DNA of 64,000 nt, from positions 3,782,001 through 3,846,000 of the forward strand of contig NC_089552.1 in the NCBI RefSeq assembly GCF_040115645.1, given 5' to 3'. Under the pieces are notes generated by a model. The model was given only the letters and a program-made list of their open reading frames with translations, did not search any database and was not told the DNA's origin. The translations under genes were made by a program, and so were the position numbers. Of this stretch, positions 60,301-64,000 are shown piece after piece. The stretch comes from Euwallacea fornicatus (lineage: Eukaryota > Arthropoda > Insecta > Coleoptera > Curculionidae). The number at the start of each line of letters is the position of its first letter. Within the stretch, counting starts at the first letter, position 1.

Positions 60301-61954
60301 GGAGATCACCCAACGAAAAGTCAACCGATCTTTTCTCCGCTAAATGCGTTATTGCGTTGGCATCCAGATCACAAAATCTCCTAACATTATGTAATTTATC
60401 AAGCTATTTAAACCAAATTCGGAGCTCAAATCCGCATTTCTTTTTCATTAATAATTTGAACAACCCTCAAGAAAATCAATATAGGGATTGCCGCGTGTTT
60501 TCCAAATGTCCTCTACATTCAAAGTTTTAATTCGTGTATGGTTTGGAATTTAAAAGCTTTTACAAATTATATGAGGTTCTTTTTGGCACACTATTAATTT
60601 ACCAACGCAATGAAATAGTTTTTGCAGAAATTACCACCGAAAAGCTGACGCTAGGAACAGCTTGCACCCCGCACAAGGAGCTGAAAGTTAACAGATTACC
60701 TTATCTTATCCTTGAGCGAAGGTCTTAAAAATGAACAAACACTCAAATCACTAAATAACTCAAAATTATATGTAACAAACAAAATTTCCAAATCCAGAGC
60801 ATATTACTTCAAGATCAATAATTTTCACGTGTTAATCATGTTTTGTGATCTAGAAACCACAGATAAAGTCAACAAATATCGAAATTCTGTTGATTAACCT
60901 TGCAGTTCTATATATGACTAATACATTTTCTTTGTTGTATTTAGTTAGGTAAAGAGCGCCATTTCGAGCTAGGCCAATGGTTCCGCGAACGCTACGATGG
61001 GTTCCTCCCCAAAAAGTATCATTATAGCAAAATCTACGTGCAATCCACTGATGTAGACCGAACTTTGCAGTCAGCTGCCTCCAATTTAGCAGGTCTTTTC
61101 CCTCCCGAAGAAGAGCAAGTCTGGAACAAAAATCTTCTCTGGCAGGTACTTAGTCTCAGACTACTTTAATCTATATGTCAAAGTATAGTACTGTCCTTTT
61201 CCAGCCGGTACCAATTCACACAATTCCAGAAAGCAATGACGCGATATTAGCAACAACTGTTCCTTGCGACAAACACTCCTCATTGCGTAAAGAACTTATC
61301 AATTCCGAAGAGTTCCAAAAACTAAACGATAAACTTGCTCCACTTTTCCAAAATATCTCAGAACTAACCGGTTACTCTAACGTCGATATCACCACCTTTG
61401 CCGAACTACATTCCACTATTTACATATATAGGGAGTTCAACTTGACGTTGAAAGACTGGACAGACACATACTGGGAGCAAATTTCCAGGATGGCAGCGCT
61501 GGACTTCCAATTGGATACCTACACCCAAGACCTGGCGAGACTTAAAGTGGGCCCCTTTTTCGACTTTTTGATCAATCACCTGAAATCTCTTAAGACTGGT
61601 GCCTTAGTGCCTCAGAGACACATCAGAGGGCCAAAGTACCAACACCTAGAACTGAAAGCTGCAGGCAATCAGCCGTTTCTAATGCTAAGTGCTCATGATA
61701 GCACTGTTAGCGATCGTCTCAATGCCATGGGAGTGTATGATGATGCCGCTCCTGAGTTTGCTGCCACGCTTATTTGGGAATTGAAGAATGGGAGTAATGG
61801 AAGCTATGTGAATATGTACTTCAAGAACAGCACTCACTTCAGTAAACTCACCCTTCCAGGGTGCACTTTTGATTGTGGTTTTGACGACTATGTTAAGCTT
61901 CTAGAACCCATAAGTGTCTCTCTGAGCCAATGGACTAAAGAATGTAAAAACTAA
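57359..61954 (+). CDS. Histidine acid phosphatase, isoform A (383 aa)
   Basis: Exons: 57,359-57,457, 57,691-57,792, 60,945-61,145 and 61,205-61,954 (stop TAA). All introns are GT-AG and phase 0. It should hydrolyse phosphate monoesters outside the cell or in lysosomes, like insect venom and gut acid phosphatases. Residues 1-19 are a signal peptide (MAGFKGIVVLVVVASLAGA). RHGDRTP at 36-42 carries the nucleophile His37. Arg106 in STDVDRT is the further phosphate-binding Arg, and the second motif SAHDST gives His298/Asp299. Cys in VPC, PGCTFDC and KEC fit the usual disulfides, and several N-glycosylation sequons are present (NIS, NLT, NGS, NST). Length is normal. The start follows a good context (ACAATGG). 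Intron 2 is 3.15 kb. Poly(A) signal at 61,973. Confidence 0.92.
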
Positions 61955-62817
61955 TTTAGTTTAACCTGCGCAAATAAAATGTAGTTTGTTTACGAGTGGT
62001 TTTATTATCTAAAGAATAATAATGTTGCCATAAATACACAACATTGTTCTCTTTACAGGCAATCCCCATACATACTGTTCCAATGGAGGAAGATCAAATT
62101 TTAGCCGCCGCAGTGCCATGTGCTAAATATGACAAACTCTATGCAGACCTCATGAACTCTGAGCAATTCACGCAATGGAACACCGATCTCCGTGAGGTCT
62201 ATCTAAACCTCTCGCAGCTGACTGGTTATACTGTAGAAGAAATGGACTTTAACTCTTTCACGGTTTTCTTTACAAACATCGATATTTACGAAAGAATGAA
62301 TTTCACTCTACCTAGTTGGAGTGAACAATACTGGCCTTTGATTAAGGATTGGGCTGCCAGAAAGTTCGAATGGTCCACCTACACACAGGAACTAGCAAGG
62401 CTTAAAACTGGGCCCTTTTTTGACTATCTTTTCAGTTATTTCACTTCAGTTAAGGAGAATACCTTACTCCCAGCTAGGAACGTCAGAGGCCCCAGACATC
62501 AACTAACCGCGATCCCAAGTAATCCGGCTCCTAGATTCTTAATGTTGAGTGCCCATGACAATACCATTAGCGACCGTGCTAATGCCATGGGTGTCTATCC
62601 CAACGCCGTGCCTGAATTCGCATCCACTTTAATCTGGGAACTAAAACAAGGGCGAAATGGGTACTACGTTAATATGTATTTCAAGAATAGTACCGGTTTG
62701 AGTGAGCTAACGATGCCTGGCTGCAGTTTCGATTGCCTATTGGATGAGTACCAAGCTCTTTTGGATCCCATTGTTATGAATATGGATCAAAGGACCAAGG
62801 AGTGTAACGATGTTTGA
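57359..62817 (+). CDS. Histidine acid phosphatase, isoform B (386 aa), alternative last exon
   Basis: Shares exons 1-3 with isoform A, then uses 62,059-62,817 (stop TGA), which starts after a CTTTACAG acceptor, again in phase 0. This exon encodes 252 residues aligning end to end with last exon A at roughly half identity. It includes AIPIHTVP, VPC, ELARLKTGPFFDYL, SAHDNT (His300/Asp301), VNMYFKNST, PGCSFDC and KEC. Only about 100 bp separate the stop of exon A from this acceptor. So it cannot have its own copies of exons 1-3 and must take them from upstream by splicing past exon A. Reading frame and active-site residues are intact, arguing for function. Isoform choice would be set by splicing versus poly(A) use at 61,973. 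Confidence 0.85.
61973..61978 (+). terminator. Poly(A) signal AATAAA after last exon A
   Basis: Canonical hexamer 18 nt after the TAA of isoform A. It lies upstream of the exon B acceptor, so its use excludes exon B. Confidence 0.8.
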
Positions 62818-62847
62818 CGACAAATTTAATGCTTTTCCTATAGTTTA

Positions 62848-62853
62848 AATAAA
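62848..62853 (+). terminator. Poly(A) signal AATAAA after last exon B
   Basis: Canonical hexamer 30 nt after the TGA of isoform B. Confidence 0.8.
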
Positions 62854-62977
62854 GGAATTCTTGAATCATGTTCTGTTGATTTGAAAACTTATTCACCAAG
62901 CTGCTAAAGGACTGTGCTAACTGGATTCAATTGCGTTGACAATTAGAAAACGCGAATATCTTGTGACTGTTCACACG

Positions 62978-63330
62978 GGGTGTTCAAAAATTCGGTAAAT
63001 ACCCAGAAACGCCAAACGCAAAAATGCACCAAAGTCGTTAAAAAGTTAAGATCATGTTATGTCATATCGTTCTACAAACACCTCATTCGTCTGATTTAGC
63101 ACTTTTGGACTTGAGCCTGTTCAACAAGCTCAAAGGGCCGCTCTGGGAACATCGTTTCGACTCGATTCATGAGATAAAAGCCGAATCGGAGAAAATGTTG
63201 AGGGCCATCACCAAGATTGAAAACAACGATGATGTAAGTGCACTGTGTACGATGCAGAGTACTTTGAAGACGGTGGAATTTATTTGAAAGAATAAAAATT
63301 TTTCATGTTGTAAATAAATTCACCATGTTT
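62978..63330 (+). mobile_element. Mariner fragment (C-terminal transposase remnant)
   Basis: Begins near GGGGTGTTCAAAAATTCGG. The + frame 63,054-63,287 has PHSSDLALLDLSLFNKLKGP and RFDSIHEIKAESEKMLRAI, matching the SPDLAP.DF.LF..LK block and following helix of mariner transposases. The third catalytic Asp is retained. Only the tail remains; both limits are approximate. It is unrelated in detail to copies A-C. Confidence 0.65.
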
Positions 63331-63406
63331 TTTAATCGCAGTAGTATTAGCAGCCAGAATTCTTCAGTACCTCCCAGATTTGTGGGCTCGCGAATATAAC
63401 GAAGTA

Positions 63407-64000
63407 CCAGGTCTGTAAATATGAAACCGGAATCTTTTAATAAAAAGTATAACTTAGCTGCGCAATAATTATAAAAAGTATTTTATTCGAAATATTTCCC
63501 ATCGTTCCATATACATTTTTCCCATCTCTCTGGCAATTTGTGGATGCCACGCCAAAAGAACTGTTGTTCTTTTGAGGCAAACCATTCATCGAGCCATTTT
63601 TGAACTGTTTCGTAAGAGGTGAAGTGCCGTTCTGCAAGAGCGTGTCCCATCGATGCAAATAAGTGATAATCGGATGGTGCTAAGTCGGGTGAATAAGCCG
63701 CATGCGATGGTACTTCCCAATGAAACGTCCCAATCGTTTCCTTCACCAGTTTTGCAGTGTGTGATGATGCATTATCATGAAGCAATATCACCTTGTGTTG
63801 CCGTTCTCGATATTCTGGTCGTCTTTCACGCAAAGCTCGATGCAAGTCCATCATTTGTTGTCAGTAACGTTCAGTATTAACTGTTTCTCCAGGTTTTAGC
63901 AGCTCATAATAAATTACGCCTTTTTGATCCCACCAAACACAGAGCATTGTTTTCCGTCCATATCGATTTGGTCTTGCTGACGATGCTGATGGTTCGCCTG
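63407..64000 (-). mobile_element. Mariner element D, mauritiana-like, cut by the window edge
   Basis: Starts after TA (63,405-63,406) with CCAGGTCTGTAAATATGAAA, similar in form to Mos1-type ends. The transposase is on the minus strand and runs off the right edge. Coding sequence is far better preserved than in any other mariner here. Confidence 0.85.
63483..64000 (-). pseudogene. Mariner D transposase, C-terminal part, one stop visible
   Basis: Partial; the N-terminus lies beyond 64,000. Reading leftward: GRKTMLCVWWDQKGVIYYEL, LKPGETVNTERY, a TGA at 63,863-63,861, QQMMDLHRALRERRPEY, LLHDNASSHTAKLV, HAAYSPDLAPSDYHLF, then ERWEKCIWNDGKYFE to the stop. Second and third Asp are 34 apart (DD34D). 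The single nonsense codon is where the family commonly has Arg, as expected from CGA to TGA by CpG decay. Whether the rest is intact cannot be seen. Confidence 0.85.

Noticed and set aside
62059..62817. Treating the second phosphatase last exon as a separate gene or a pseudogene
   Set aside because: It lacks its own RHGxRxP half and has no space for upstream exons, yet keeps an intact frame, acceptor, catalytic residues and poly(A) signal.

Overview
This is a window of AT-rich, gene-poor nuclear DNA from an animal, almost certainly an insect. The evidence is a spliced secreted acid phosphatase of the insect venom/gut type, many dead Tc1 and mariner transposons of insect families, and numerous short hairpin elements flanked by TA. 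The order cannot be proven; a beetle is a guess. There are no operons, CRISPR arrays or bacterial signals, and I recognised no tRNA or rRNA gene.

Two spliced protein-coding genes are supported, both on the + strand. (1) 25,775-about 31,880: a five-exon gene with a TATA box and initiator. It encodes a 203-residue protein I do not recognise; by eye it looks like two RRM-like beta-alpha-beta halves. (2) 57,359-62,853: a histidine acid phosphatase with three shared 5' exons, followed by two complete, alternative last exons. Each last exon has its own acceptor, stop codon and poly(A) signal, giving predicted proteins of 383 and 386 residues.

Most other recognisable sequence is mobile. At 5.2-6.4, 20.7-23.3 and 38.5-39.6 kb lie three related dead mariners; the second is split by a nested Tc1. 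At 16.4-19.5 kb two Tc1 elements of different subfamilies abut with a single shared TA. At 63.4 kb a younger mauritiana-like mariner runs off the right edge with a single stop visible in about 190 codons. Decayed mariner-like pieces lie at 11.9, 32.7, 55.2 and 63.0 kb. A LINE reverse-transcriptase remnant lies at 41.4-42.4 kb inside a degenerate tandem repeat of roughly 120 bp period.

Long inverted-repeat (foldback) elements are unusually frequent: 0.7, 11.6, 13.1, 15.7, 27.7, 30.1 and 53.1 kb. Two of them sit inside introns of the five-exon gene, so its pre-mRNA should carry two long hairpins. A diverged segmental duplication links 4.9-6.7 kb with 8.0-9.3 kb. The stretches 33-38, 46-53 and 1-5 kb show nothing I can assign.
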